This document shows positions 9,048 to 17,895 of a DNA stretch of 64,000 bases, piece by piece (positions within the stretch are counted from its first letter, which is position 1; each line of letters starts with the position of its first letter). The translations under genes and the position numbers were made by a program. The stretch is from Ancylobacter mangrovi (GTDB taxonomy: Bacteria > Pseudomonadota > Alphaproteobacteria > Rhizobiales > Xanthobacteraceae): contig NZ_JANTHZ010000002.1 of assembly GCF_024752355.1 (NCBI RefSeq), positions 744,001 to 808,000 on the forward strand. The letters are read 5' to 3'. Below the pieces are notes generated by a model that saw only the letters and a list, made by a program, of their open reading frames with translations, was not told the origin of the DNA and ran no database searches.

Positions 9048-9124
9048 GGATGTCCTCGCAATGCTTGCGCGCTACCGCGCCCTAAAATGGTCCCTGCCCG
9101 CGCAATTGCAACTGCGCCGGCGGC

Positions 9125-9673
9125 TCACGCCTCGTCCGGCGCGTCGGCCCGGCGCGGTACGTCCATGATGACCGGCTCGTGGCCGGTCGCGCGCAGGAAA
9201 CGCACGAGATCGTCGCGCCCGATGGCGGTGGTGGCGGTGTTGACCAGCGGGTGGCAGTTGATCACCTCGTGCTCCAGCAGCACCGCGTCGAGCACCACGG
9301 TGACGCGCCCGGCCGCGTCATTCACCGGGCCGAAGGCGGTGACCGCGCCCGGCTTCACGCCCAGCACCTCCTCGAGCAGCTCGGCGCTGCCGAAGGAGAG
9401 CCGGCTCGCCGCGCCGAGCGGGGCGTGCAGGCTCTTCAGGTCGACCCGCGCCTCCTCGTCCACCACGACGAGGAACAGGTTGCCCTTCTTGTCCTTCAGG
9501 AACAGGTTCTTGGTGTGCCCGCCGGGAATATCGCCGCGCAGCTTCTGCGAATCCTCCACCGTGAACAGCGGGGGATGCTCGATCGTGGTGGTCGCGATGC
9601 CGAGATCGGCGAGGCGGGCGAACAGGTCGTCGGGGGAGAGCGGCATCGGCGTCCGGGAGGGGTTGAGCGGCAT
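9125..9673 (-). CDS. Prolyl-tRNA synthetase-associated (YbaK/ProX) domain protein
   Basis: 182 residues, a single YbaK/aminoacyl-tRNA editing domain, for example HTKNLFLKDKKGN and the Lys-rich nucleotide-facing loop. Relatives (PrdX, ProXp-ala) hydrolyse mischarged Ala-tRNA(Pro) in trans. The in-frame ATG 27 bp further in (9646) is an alternative start, because the first nine residues are poorly conserved in style. It lies 77 bp upstream of cnoX on the same strand. Exact tRNA specificity cannot be told by eye. Confidence 0.87.
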   Translation of the reverse strand: MPLNPSRTPMPLSPDDLFARLADLGIATTTIEHPPLFTVEDSQKLRGDIPGGHTKNLFLKDKKGNLFLVVVDEEARVDLKSLHAPLGAASRLSFGSAELLEEVLGVKPGAVTAFGPVNDAAGRVTVVLDAVLLEHEVINCHPLVNTATTAIGRDDLVRFLRATGHEPVIMDVPRRADAPDEA

Positions 9674-9881
9674 CGGGGCGCGGCAGGATCGGCTGAGGCA
9701 CGTCGGTTGCCGCGCGTTCTAATGCCGGCCCCGGCTGGTGCGCAACTCCCGCCCGCCCGCGACTCCTTCCCGCCGCGCAGGGCGGGCGCGTGCGCCGCGC
9801 ATGCCCTGCGTCCTTCGCCGTGGTTGACAGCCGCCCGGCACCGATCCCACATCGTCGGACGGTTCTGAGGATCGAGACATC

Positions 9882-10685
9882 ATGCGTCCAGTTATCGGCG
9901 TGATCAGCGACGTCAAGCAGGTGGGCGGCCACACCGTCCACGGCGTCACCGAGAAATACATCTACGCGGTCGCGCGCGGGGCGCAGGCCATGCCGGTGCT
10001 GGTGCCCGGCACCATCTCGGCGGTCGATGACGACATGACGCCCGAGCGGGTGGTGATCGAGGAGATCCTCGACCTGTGCGACGGCATCTTCCTGCCCGGC
10101 AGCCCCTCCAATGTCGGCCCGCAGCATTATGGCGACCGGCCGCACGACCCGCCGCTGCCGGCCGATCCCCACCGCGACGACATCTCGCTGCCGCTGATCC
10201 GCGCGGCGCTGGAGCGCGGCGTGCCGCTGTTCGGCGTGTGCCGGGGCTTTCAGGAGATGAACGTCGCCATGGGCGGGACGCTGTTCCAGAAGCTCTACGA
10301 GCAGCCGGGGCGCTTCGACCACCGCGAGGATTCGAGCCTCGATATCGAGGGCCAGTACGCCCCGGTGCACGAGGTGGCGCTGGAGCCGGGCGGGCTGCTG
10401 GAGAGCCTCGCCGGTGCGCCGCGCTGGACGGTGAACTCGCTGCACGGGCAGGGCATCGCCCGCCTCGCGCCGGGGCTCGCCATCGAGGCGCGGGCGGACG
10501 ACGGCACCGTCGAGGCGTTCCGCGTCCCCGACACGCCGGGGTTCAACCTCGCCATCCAGTGGCACCCGGAATGGCGGTTCTGGCAGGACCGGCTGTCGAG
10601 CGCGGTGTTCACCGCCTTCGGCGCCGCCGCAAGGCTGCGGGCGGAGGGCCGGCGCGCCGGCGCGCGCGAGCTGGCGGCGGTCTGA
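9882..10685 (+). CDS. Class I glutamine amidotransferase-like hydrolase (peptidase C26, PuuD-type)
   Basis: 267 residues. The nucleophile elbow is FGVCRGFQ with Cys120, and the second catalytic element is QWHPEW with His228. The family includes PuuD, which hydrolyses gamma-glutamyl-GABA in putrescine breakdown. No other puu genes are nearby, so the substrate is uncertain. It converges with a GntR regulator (15-bp gap between ends), which may or may not control it. The start ATG follows GAGGATCG at fair spacing. Confidence 0.88.
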   Translation: MRPVIGVISDVKQVGGHTVHGVTEKYIYAVARGAQAMPVLVPGTISAVDDDMTPERVVIEEILDLCDGIFLPGSPSNVGPQHYGDRPHDPPLPADPHRDDISLPLIRAALERGVPLFGVCRGFQEMNVAMGGTLFQKLYEQPGRFDHREDSSLDIEGQYAPVHEVALEPGGLLESLAGAPRWTVNSLHGQGIARLAPGLAIEARADDGTVEAFRVPDTPGFNLAIQWHPEWRFWQDRLSSAVFTAFGAAARLRAEGRRAGARELAAV

Positions 10686-10700
10686 CGAGCGGCGTTCGGG

Positions 10701-11375
10701 TCAGCCGAGCTTTTCCAGAAGATGGCCGATGCCGTCGCGTATGTCGGCCTCGATCGCGCGGCGCAGCCCCGCCTCGTCGCCCGCTTCCAGCGCCGCCAGC
10801 GCCTCGGCATGGCGGTCGACCGGGTAGTGCCGCTCGAGATCGGCCAGCGCCATGCGCATGAAGGGGCCGATCTGCAGCCAGACCGATTCGATCAGCGGCA
10901 GCAGCACGCTGTCGGGCCGCGCGCCGTAGAGCGCCGCGTGGAAGGCGAGGTTGGTCTCGATCATCGCCTCGGTGCCGCCCGCCTCCACCGCCGCGTCGCA
11001 GGCGCGGTTGAGCGCCGTGAGCCGCCGCAGCAGGGCGGCATCGGCCGCCGGCAGGGCGCGGGCGGCCGCCTCCACCTCCAGCATGATGCGGGCGGCGAAC
11101 AGCTCGTCGAAGCGCCGGGCGGTCATCTCCGGCACCCGCACCCGGCGATTGTCGAGCAGCACCAGCGCCCGCTCGGCCACCAGCCGGCGCAGCGCCTCGC
11201 GCACCGGCATGGCGGAGACCCCCAGCGCCTCGGCGAGGCCGCGGATCGTCACCGCCTGCCCGGGCGGGAAGCGCCCGGCCATCACGCTGCGGCGCAGGCG
11301 GCGGAACACCCATTGCTGCACGGTCTCGCCGGGCAGGCGCGGTTCGAGGAGAAGATCGGGCGGATTGGGTTCCAT
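10701..11375 (-). CDS. GntR-family (FadR/FCD type) transcriptional regulator
   Basis: 224 residues. The N-terminal winged helix (about 18-85) has the GntR signature, for example GLAEALGVSAMPVREALRRL. The C-terminal FCD helical domain includes the His-containing turn NLAFHAALY, which usually helps bind a metal and small acids. It is convergent with the C26 hydrolase gene and divergent from trm112. The ligand and regulon are unknown. Confidence 0.88.
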   Translation of the reverse strand: MEPNPPDLLLEPRLPGETVQQWVFRRLRRSVMAGRFPPGQAVTIRGLAEALGVSAMPVREALRRLVAERALVLLDNRRVRVPEMTARRFDELFAARIMLEVEAAARALPAADAALLRRLTALNRACDAAVEAGGTEAMIETNLAFHAALYGARPDSVLLPLIESVWLQIGPFMRMALADLERHYPVDRHAEALAALEAGDEAGLRRAIEADIRDGIGHLLEKLG

Positions 11376-11438
11376 CGGCCGGCGGGTGAGGGCGGGTGGG
11401 CAGGCGGCGCCTGTGACGTGAGACTGTCAGCGTAAAGC

Positions 11439-11448
11439 GCTATATAGC
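11439..11448. promoter_or_regulatory. AT-rich palindrome between gntR and trm112
   Basis: GCTATATAGC is a perfect 10-bp palindrome in the 120-bp gap between two divergent genes. TATATA/TATAGC could act as a -10 box on either strand, but I see no good -35 at the right distance, so this is weak. Confidence 0.3.
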
Positions 11449-11495
11449 CCAAATCGGCGGCGCTACCCGCCGGCACGACCTGGAGAGAGACTCAC

Positions 11496-11726
11496 ATGGC
11501 CGAAAAGTCCGACATGCCCGCCGGCCGCGCCGGCTACGAGCTCGATCCGAAGCTGCTGGAGATCCTGGTGTGCCCGGTCACCAAGGGCACGCTGGAATAT
11601 GACCGCGAGGCGCGCGAGCTGATCTCGCGCAGCGCCAAGCTCGCCTACCCGATCCGCGACGGCATCCCGATCATGCTCGCCGACGAGGCGCGCACCCTGA
11701 CCGAGGACGAGCTCGCGGCGCGCTGA
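11496..11726 (+). CDS. Trm112-family protein
   Basis: 76 residues. The core [16 protein letters not shown] and the end [11 protein letters not shown] are diagnostic of Trm112/UPF0434. In eukaryotes and archaea Trm112 activates methyltransferases; bacterial members have the same fold and a less certain role. In this order the gene commonly stands near ubiH-type or tesB-type genes. Its stop is only 2 bp from the stop of the convergent hydroxylase gene. Confidence 0.92.
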   Translation: MAEKSDMPAGRAGYELDPKLLEILVCPVTKGTLEYDREARELISRSAKLAYPIRDGIPIMLADEARTLTEDELAAR

Positions 11727-11728
11727 AG

Positions 11729-12991
11729 CTACAGCGCCTCGCCGCGCAGCAGCTTCGGGGCGGCGCCGGCGATGCCGGCCGCGTCGCGGATGAACACGTT
11801 CTTCAACGAGGGCAGCCGCTCGACCAGGCCGAGCCCGACGTCGCGCACCAGCCGCACCACGTCGGCGCGCTGGGCGAACAGCCGGTTGAGCCCGTCGGTC
11901 GCCACGCCCATGGCCAGCGTATCGAAGCGCCGCCAGCGCTGGTAGCGCTCCAGCACGTCCGGCCCGCCGATGTCGAGGCCGAGCCGGGCGGCGTCGGTGA
12001 CCGATTCGGCCAGCGCCGCGACGTCGCGCAGGCCCATATTGATGCCCTGCCCGGCGATCGGGTGGATGAGATGGGCGGCGTCGCCCAGCAGCGCCAGCCG
12101 GTCGGCGGCGAAGCGCCGCGCCATCTGGAAGCCGAGCGGGAATGCCTTCGGCCGGTCGAGGATTTCGATCGCGCCGAGCTCCAGCCCGAACCGTCGCTCC
12201 AGCTCGTCGAGCAGCAGCACCGGCGGCAGCTCCAGCAGCCGGCCGGCGGTCTCTGTGGGCTCGGTCCAGACGATCGAGCAGCGGTTGCCGGTCAGCGGCA
12301 GCATGGCGAAGGGGCCGCCCGGCAGGAAATGCTCGACAGCGCGGCCGCCATGCGGGCGCTCGTGGCCGACCGTCATCACGATCGCCGACTGGCCGTAGGA
12401 CCAGCCGACCACGCCGATGCCGGCGAGCGCGCGCAGCTTCGAGCGGGCGCCGTCGCAGGCGCAGAGCAGGCTGGCGCGGATTTCTTCCCCGCCGGCGAGC
12501 CGGATGGCGACGTCGCTGGCGCCGGCCTCGAAGCCGGCGATGGAGGCGGGAACTAGGGCGACGCCCCGCTCGCGCGCGAGTTCGGTCATCGCGTCCTGCA
12601 GCGCCGCGTTGGGCAGCATGTGGGCGAAGGGCTCGCCCGGCGCGACGTCGCCGTCGAAGGTGAGGAAGACCGGCCGGGCCGCGTCGCCGAGCTTCGAATC
12701 GGTGATCTCCATGGCGAGGATCGGCTCGGCGAGCGCGCTCACCCGCTCCCAAATGCCGAGCGTCTCGAACAGGCGCCGCGCCCCGGCGGCGAAGGCGGAG
12801 GCGCGCAGATCCGCGCTCGCGGGCAGGTGGCCGCCGGCGCCGCGCGGGCCCGCATAGGCGGGATCGGCGATGGCGAGGCGGGCGCCCGCGCCGAGGCCCT
12901 GGCGCAGGGCAAGGGCGAGGGTGAGCCCGGCGAGGCCGCCGCCGGCGATCACCGCATCGTACCGCTCCGCCTGTCCCTTGGGGGCTCGCAT
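11729..12991 (-). CDS. UbiH/UbiF/Coq6-type FAD-dependent hydroxylase
   Basis: 420 residues from the ATG at 12991, chosen because GGAGG lies 9 nt upstream; an upstream ATG at 13060 would add 23 residues. The FAD-binding GxGxxG motif is AGGGLAGL near the N-terminus. The second signature, LLGDAAHLIHPIAGQGINMGL, is the family's ribose/FAD motif. Members hydroxylate the ubiquinone ring using O2 and NADPH at the inner membrane. Alphaproteobacteria have several paralogues (UbiH, UbiF, UbiL, UbiM), and the ring position cannot be assigned here. Confidence 0.87.
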   Translation of the reverse strand: MRAPKGQAERYDAVIAGGGLAGLTLALALRQGLGAGARLAIADPAYAGPRGAGGHLPASADLRASAFAAGARRLFETLGIWERVSALAEPILAMEITDSKLGDAARPVFLTFDGDVAPGEPFAHMLPNAALQDAMTELARERGVALVPASIAGFEAGASDVAIRLAGGEEIRASLLCACDGARSKLRALAGIGVVGWSYGQSAIVMTVGHERPHGGRAVEHFLPGGPFAMLPLTGNRCSIVWTEPTETAGRLLELPPVLLLDELERRFGLELGAIEILDRPKAFPLGFQMARRFAADRLALLGDAAHLIHPIAGQGINMGLRDVAALAESVTDAARLGLDIGGPDVLERYQRWRRFDTLAMGVATDGLNRLFAQRADVVRLVRDVGLGLVERLPSLKNVFIRDAAGIAGAAPKLLRGEAL

Positions 12992-13143
12992 GGCCGCCGG
13001 CCTCCGTTCCGTTCCGTTCGGCGGCACCGTCTGTTCGGTGCATTGTGCCGGGGCCATCATATGCCTTAGCTACGGCGTGGGGACAATGCGCCGGCCCCGC
13101 GACCTTCCGCTCACCGCCGGCCGCATCACCAGCCGGAGCCGCC

Positions 13144-14064
13144 ATGCCGACCGAGCCGACCGCCGACCGACCCGCCCTCGATCCCTCCTCGCCCGCCAGC
13201 ATCGCCGAGCTGATCGGCCTGCTCGACCTCGAGCGGCTGGAGGACAATCTGTTCCGGGGCGAGAATCCGCCGGAGTCGTGGCCGTTCCGCACCCGCGTCT
13301 TCGGTGGCCAGGTGCTGGCGCAGGCGCTGGTCGCCGCCCAGCGCACGGTCGACGTCGCCGCCCATTCGATGCACGCCTATTTCCTGCTGGCGGGCGACCC
13401 CTCGATCCCGATCCTCTACGAGGTCGAGCGGGTGCGCGACGGGCGCAGCTTCGCCACCCGGCGCACGGTGGCGATCCAGCACGGGCGGCCGATCTTCATC
13501 ATGTCGGTCTCGTTCCATCGCGAAGAGCCGGGGCTCGAGCACCAGCTCGACCTCGACCGGAGCGTGCCCCCGCCCGAGGAGGTGCCGGGCATCAACGAGC
13601 TCGCGCCCGAGGTGCTGGCGCGCCTGCCCGCGCCGGTGCTGGACTACTGGACGCGGCCGCGCCCGATCGAGCTGCGCCCGGTCGGGCTCGGCGAGCCGCG
13701 CAGCGAACCGCGCCGCTTCGTCTGGTTCCGCGCCGGCCGCCCGCTGCCGGACGACCCGGCGATGCACCGCGCGGTGCTGGCCTATGCGAGCGACATGACG
13801 CTGCTGGAGGCGACCACGGTGCTGCACGGCACCAGCGTGCTCGGCACGCGGATCCAGGCGGCGAGCCTCGACCACGCGCTGTGGATGCATCGCCCGTTCC
13901 GCGCCGACGACTGGCTGCTCTACGCCCAGGACAGCCCGAGCGCTTCCGGCGCCCGCGGGCTGGCGCGCGGACTTGTCTATGATCGGGGCGGGCGGCTGGT
14001 CGCATCCGTGGCACAGGAAGGGCTGATCCGTCCTGTCATACCGTCGTCCGACGACCGTGCCTAA
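13144..14064 (+). CDS. tesB: Acyl-CoA thioesterase II (TesB)
   Basis: 306 residues from the ATG at 13144; a longer in-frame ATG at 13045 would add an unlikely low-complexity leader. It is a double-hotdog protein: the first half has FRGENPPESWPFRTRVFGGQVLAQAL, seen in pieces as FGGQVLAQAL, and the second half has the Asp/Thr/Gln-type active-site elements (ASLDHALWMHRPF). TesB hydrolyses medium- and long-chain acyl-CoA. A link of tesB with glnK-amtB is also seen in E. coli, and it precedes them here. Confidence 0.92.
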   Translation: MPTEPTADRPALDPSSPASIAELIGLLDLERLEDNLFRGENPPESWPFRTRVFGGQVLAQALVAAQRTVDVAAHSMHAYFLLAGDPSIPILYEVERVRDGRSFATRRTVAIQHGRPIFIMSVSFHREEPGLEHQLDLDRSVPPPEEVPGINELAPEVLARLPAPVLDYWTRPRPIELRPVGLGEPRSEPRRFVWFRAGRPLPDDPAMHRAVLAYASDMTLLEATTVLHGTSVLGTRIQAASLDHALWMHRPFRADDWLLYAQDSPSASGARGLARGLVYDRGGRLVASVAQEGLIRPVIPSSDDRA

Positions 14065-14238
14065 TTTTTAATCTTCATGTGTCAAAACTTGGGCGGGACG
14101 CGAGGGACCCGATTCGCGCCGACCAAGAAATGGGCAGCTCCCGCGCCGCGCCCCGGCGCGGCCAGAGCCGGCTCACCTTTGGGTGAACACGAGCCGGGCC
14201 GGCCGAAAAGCGGCGAAAACCCGTGCCCGCACCGCGGT

Positions 14239-14254
14239 TGGCACGCGAATTGAT
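14239..14254 (+). promoter_or_regulatory. Sigma-54 (RpoN) promoter for glnK-amtB
   Basis: TGGCACG (14239-14245), 4 bp, then TTGAT (14250-14254) matches the -24/-12 consensus TGGCACG-N4-TTGCW except for A in place of C in the -12 GC. It lies about 112 bp upstream of the glnK start within the otherwise non-coding 14065-14365. NtrC-dependent RpoN promoters are the known control of glnK-amtB under nitrogen limitation. I did not find a clear NtrC site. The rest of this intergenic stretch shows nothing else I can name. Confidence 0.8.
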
Positions 14255-14365
14255 TCCCTTACGCCCGGCTTGACCGAAGGGTTGTGAAAACCTGCCTGGC
14301 CGAGTCCGACATGAAACGCCCGGGGGTCCTGTCAAAGGGTCCGGGGGCAAGCGGGGACAGGAACC

Positions 14366-14704
14366 ATGAAGATCGTCATGGCTATCATCAAGCCTTTCAA
14401 GCTTGAGGAAGTCCGGGATGCGCTCACAGGCATCGGCGTGCACGGACTGACTGTTACGGAGGTCAAGGGATATGGCCGGCAGAAGGGCCACACCGAGATC
14501 TATCGCGGCGCCGAATACGCGGTGAGCTTCCTGCCGAAGCTCAAGATCGAAGTGGCGGTCGCGTCCGATCACGTCGGCAAGGTCATCGACGCCATCACCA
14601 CCTCGGCCAAGACCGGCCAGATCGGCGACGGCAAGATCTTCGTCTACGCGATCGACCAGGCCGTGCGCATCCGTACCGGCGAAACCGACGCCGACGCGCT
14701 GTGA
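14366..14704 (+). CDS. glnK: Nitrogen regulatory protein P-II (GlnK)
   Basis: 112 residues, the exact usual P-II length. Tyr51, the uridylylation site, is in the T-loop sequence HTEIYRGAEY, and the C-terminal signature GKIFVYAIDQAVRIRTGE is complete. P-II trimers sense 2-oxoglutarate, ATP/ADP and, by uridylylation, glutamine. Its place directly before amtB identifies it as the GlnK-type paralogue, which blocks the AmtB channel when nitrogen is plentiful. Confidence 0.96.
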   Translation: MKIVMAIIKPFKLEEVRDALTGIGVHGLTVTEVKGYGRQKGHTEIYRGAEYAVSFLPKLKIEVAVASDHVGKVIDAITTSAKTGQIGDGKIFVYAIDQAVRIRTGETDADAL

Positions 14705-14752
14705 GCCAGCGCCATCTCCCGACATTTTCCGATTGCACGGAGCATTGAACCC

Positions 14753-16117
14753 ATGACGAAGAAGAACTGGATACGCGCGGGCCTTCCCGTGCTGGCGATG
14801 ACGGCGCTGGTAGCGGCCGCCGCATTCGCGCAGGACGCGCCGCAGACCGGCGCGGAGGCCACCACCGAGGCCGCCGCCGCCGTCGCCACCGTGGACAAGG
14901 GCGACATCACCTGGATGATGATCTCCACTGTCCTCGTGCTGTTCATGACCGTTCCGGGCCTCGCCCTCTTCTATGGCGGCCTCGTGCGCGCCAAGAACAT
15001 GCTGTCCGTGCTGATGCAGGTCACGGTGATCTGCGCGGTGATGATGCTGCTGTGGGTGTTCTACGGCTACTCGCTGGCCTTCACCGACGGCAACCCCTTC
15101 ATCGGCGGCCTCTCCAAGGCGTTCCTCGCCGGCGTCAACACCGACAGCCTGGCCGACACCTTCTCCGAGGGCGTGAAGATCCCCGAATACGTCTTCATGG
15201 CGTTCCAGATGACCTTCTCGGCCATCACGCCCGCGCTCATCATCGGCGCCTTCGCCGAGCGCATGAAGTTCTCGGCGATCGTGCTGTTCTGCATCCTGTG
15301 GGTCACGGTGGTTTACTACCCGATCTGCCACATGGTCTGGTTCTCGGGCGGCTACCTGTTCGACCTCGGCGCGCTCGACTTCGCCGGCGGCACCGTGGTG
15401 CACATCAACGCCGGTATCGCGGGCCTCGTCGGCTGCCTGATCATCGGCAAGCGCACCGGCTTCGGCAAGGAACTGATGCCTCCCCACTCGCTGCCCTTCG
15501 CCATGGTCGGCGCCAGCGTGCTGTGGGTCGGCTGGTTCGGCTTCAACGCCGGTTCGAACCTCGAGGCCAATGCGGGCACCACGCTCGCGCTGGTGAACAC
15601 CTTCGTCGCCACCGCCGGCGCCATCGTCGGCTGGACCATCATCGAGTGGATCGCCAAGGGCAAGCCCTCCATGCTCGGCGCCATCTCCGGCATGGTCGCG
15701 GGCCTCGTCGCCGTCACCCCGGCGGCCGGCCTCTCGGGCCCGATCGGCGCGATCGTGCTCGGCTTCGTCGCCTCCATCATCTGCTTCTTCTTCGTCACCA
15801 CGGTGAAGAACGCGCTCGGCTATGACGACAGCCTCGACGTGTTCGGCGTCCACGGCATCGGCGGCATCGTCGGCGCCATCGGCACCGGCATCGTGGTCGC
15901 CCCCTCGCTCGGCGGCCCCGGCATCGACGGCTACGAGATGGGCCACCAGGTGTGGGTCCAGATCCAGGCGGTCGCCACCACCATCGTGTGGTGCGGCGTG
16001 CTGTCGGCGATCCTCTACTGGATCGTGAACATCGTCGTCGGCCTGCGTCCCTCGGTGGAGCGCGAGCGCGAGGGTCTCGACATCGTCGAGCACGGCGAGC
16101 GCGCCTACCACAGCTGA
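14753..16117 (+). CDS. amtB: Ammonium transporter AmtB
   Basis: 454 residues with an N-terminal signal peptide ending near AFAQD and 11 predicted membrane segments. The twin-histidine pore pair is present: His217 in GGTVVHINAG and His367 in FGVHGIGG, 150 residues apart exactly as His168/His318 of E. coli AmtB. It forms a trimeric ammonium channel in the inner membrane. It is 48 bp after glnK and shares its promoter. A strong terminator follows. Confidence 0.96.
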   Translation: MTKKNWIRAGLPVLAMTALVAAAAFAQDAPQTGAEATTEAAAAVATVDKGDITWMMISTVLVLFMTVPGLALFYGGLVRAKNMLSVLMQVTVICAVMMLLWVFYGYSLAFTDGNPFIGGLSKAFLAGVNTDSLADTFSEGVKIPEYVFMAFQMTFSAITPALIIGAFAERMKFSAIVLFCILWVTVVYYPICHMVWFSGGYLFDLGALDFAGGTVVHINAGIAGLVGCLIIGKRTGFGKELMPPHSLPFAMVGASVLWVGWFGFNAGSNLEANAGTTLALVNTFVATAGAIVGWTIIEWIAKGKPSMLGAISGMVAGLVAVTPAAGLSGPIGAIVLGFVASIICFFFVTTVKNALGYDDSLDVFGVHGIGGIVGAIGTGIVVAPSLGGPGIDGYEMGHQVWVQIQAVATTIVWCGVLSAILYWIVNIVVGLRPSVEREREGLDIVEHGERAYHS

Positions 16118-16180
16118 GCGACTTCCGGGCGCGGTCCGCCGCGCCCGGCCCTTCCGAACGCCGCAGCTTCCCGCTGCCTC

Positions 16181-16210
16181 AAGGCCCCGGTCTCGTGCCG
16201 GGGTCTTTTT
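16181..16210 (+). terminator. Rho-independent terminator of glnK-amtB
   Basis: A stem of up to 10 bp pairs AAGGCCCCGG (16181-16190) with CCGGGGTCTT (16198-16207), with one G-T pair and a 7-nt loop. The T-tract is part of the 3' side and continues to 16210. Confidence 0.88.
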
Positions 16211-16620
16211 CATTGCGGGGGCCGGTGCGAAACCTGCTGCCGATTCATTGCTGGGACAACTCGCGGCACCGCCGGTCGCGGGACGCGCCGTCACCGGCGG
16301 GTTGCGGAAGGTCTGGATCTGCCGGGCTGGCCGTGCAGCCGCCCCGTTTGAGGCTCCCGGCCCGGCTTTCATGCCGATCCGCCAAGGCGCCCGCGCGCGC
16401 CCGTTTGCCCGGCCCGGATCGCCGCTCCCGGCCGACGGCCTGCCCGGCGGCGTTCGTACGGGGTGATGGCGTCCCGGCGCCGTGCGCTTAGACTGATCCC
16501 TCCGCGCCGCGCCACGCCGTCGTCCCCACCTGCCGCCTCGCCTGCCATCGTTCGTCCATGGTTAAGGGCGCCTTTACCGCAGCCCCGCTATGGTGCGGGC
16601 GAACCCCGCTCCGTGCGGAC
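16211..16620. other. Intergenic region, no recognisable gene
   Basis: About 400 bp between the amtB terminator and the aminotransferase gene. Base composition is like that of coding DNA, but I see no frame with a family resemblance. It probably holds the promoter for the aminotransferase-ftsK group, though I cannot point to one. Confidence 0.4.
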
Positions 16621-17877
16621 ATGGCGAGATCGTTCCGAGTGTCAGAGCCAGCCCTCCAGCCCGCCCCCTCCGCGGCGCCCGATCCGGGCCCGGCCGCGCG
16701 CTCGCCCTTCGTGCGGCTCACCGAGCTGCTCGCCGGGCTGACGCCGGGCAAGCCGGCGCTGAGCCTGGCGGTGGGCGAGCCGCGCCATGCCATGCCGGAC
16801 TTCGTCGGGTCGGTGCTGGCCGGCCATCTCGACGGTTTCGGGCGCTATCCCGCCGGCAAGGGCCTGCCCGAGTTCCGCGCTGCCGCCGCCGACTGGTTCG
16901 GGCGGCGCTACGCGCTTTCCCGCCCGCTCGACCCGGAGCGCGAGGTGCTGGTGCTCAACGGCTCGCGCGAGGGCCTGTTCTTCGCGGCGACGATGGCGCG
17001 CCGCCTCGCCTCGCCCGCCAAGCTCGCGCGCCTCGCCGGCGGCGCGCCGCTGGTGCTGCTGCCCAACCCGTTCTACGCCGCCTATGGCGCCGGGGCGGAG
17101 GCGGCGGGCTGCGAGAGCTTCGCCCTGCCGCTGCCCGCCGGGGGCGGCTGGCTGCCGGACCTCGACGCGCTGACACCCGAGCTGATGGGCCGCGCCATCG
17201 CACTCTATTTCGCCTCGCCCGCCAATCCGCAGGGCACCATCGCCCCGCGTGCCTATCTGGAGCGGCTGGTCGCGCTGTGCCGCGCCCATGAGGTGATGGT
17301 GTTCGCGGACGAATGCTATTCCGAGATCTGGCTCGGCGACGCGCCGCCCACCGGCATACTGGAAGTGTCGGGGCCGGACCATGCCGGCGTGGTTGCCTTC
17401 AACTCGCTGTCGAAGCGCTCCAGCCTGCCCGGTCTCCGGGTGGGCTTCTGCGCCGGGGACGCGGCCTTCATGGCCGCCTTCGCCGAGTTCCGCAACGTCG
17501 CCGCGCCGCAGGTGCCCGAGCCGCTGCAGCACGTCGCCATCGCCGCGCTGGCGGACGAGGCGCATGTGAGCGCGAGCCGCGACCTCTACCGCGCCAAGTT
17601 CGACATCGCCGACCGCGTGCTCGCCGGCCGCTTCGGCTATGAGCGGCCCGATGGCGGCTTCTTCCTGTGGCTCGACGTGGCTTCGGCCGGCGGCGGCGAA
17701 GAAGCGGCGCGCCGGCTGTGGGAGCGCGAGGGCCTGCGCACCGTGCCGGGCGGCTATCTGTGCCGCAGCGACGCGCAGGGCCGCAATCCCGGCGAGAACT
17801 ATCTGCGCATCGCGCTGGTGCAGGATGTCGAGACCACGCAGGCGGCGCTGCCACGCCTCCTGGCGGGGCTGAGCTGA
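16621..17877 (+). CDS. Class I/II aminotransferase (PLP-dependent)
   Basis: 418 residues from the ATG at 16621. Later starts are possible, because the first 35 residues are low-complexity Pro/Ala. The PLP lysine is about Lys265 in SLSKRSSLPGLR, and the conserved Asn (SPANPQG) and Asp/Tyr (FADECYSEIW) of fold type I are present. The sequence style is that of N-succinyldiaminopimelate or LL-diaminopimelate-like aminotransferases, which would fit lysA further downstream, but the substrate is not certain. An aminotransferase of this kind often precedes ftsK in this order. The gap to ftsK is 18 bp. Confidence 0.85.
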   Translation: MARSFRVSEPALQPAPSAAPDPGPAARSPFVRLTELLAGLTPGKPALSLAVGEPRHAMPDFVGSVLAGHLDGFGRYPAGKGLPEFRAAAADWFGRRYALSRPLDPEREVLVLNGSREGLFFAATMARRLASPAKLARLAGGAPLVLLPNPFYAAYGAGAEAAGCESFALPLPAGGGWLPDLDALTPELMGRAIALYFASPANPQGTIAPRAYLERLVALCRAHEVMVFADECYSEIWLGDAPPTGILEVSGPDHAGVVAFNSLSKRSSLPGLRVGFCAGDAAFMAAFAEFRNVAAPQVPEPLQHVAIAALADEAHVSASRDLYRAKFDIADRVLAGRFGYERPDGGFFLWLDVASAGGGEEAARRLWEREGLRTVPGGYLCRSDAQGRNPGENYLRIALVQDVETTQAALPRLLAGLS

Positions 17878-17895
17878 CGACGCGAAGGGGGAAGT

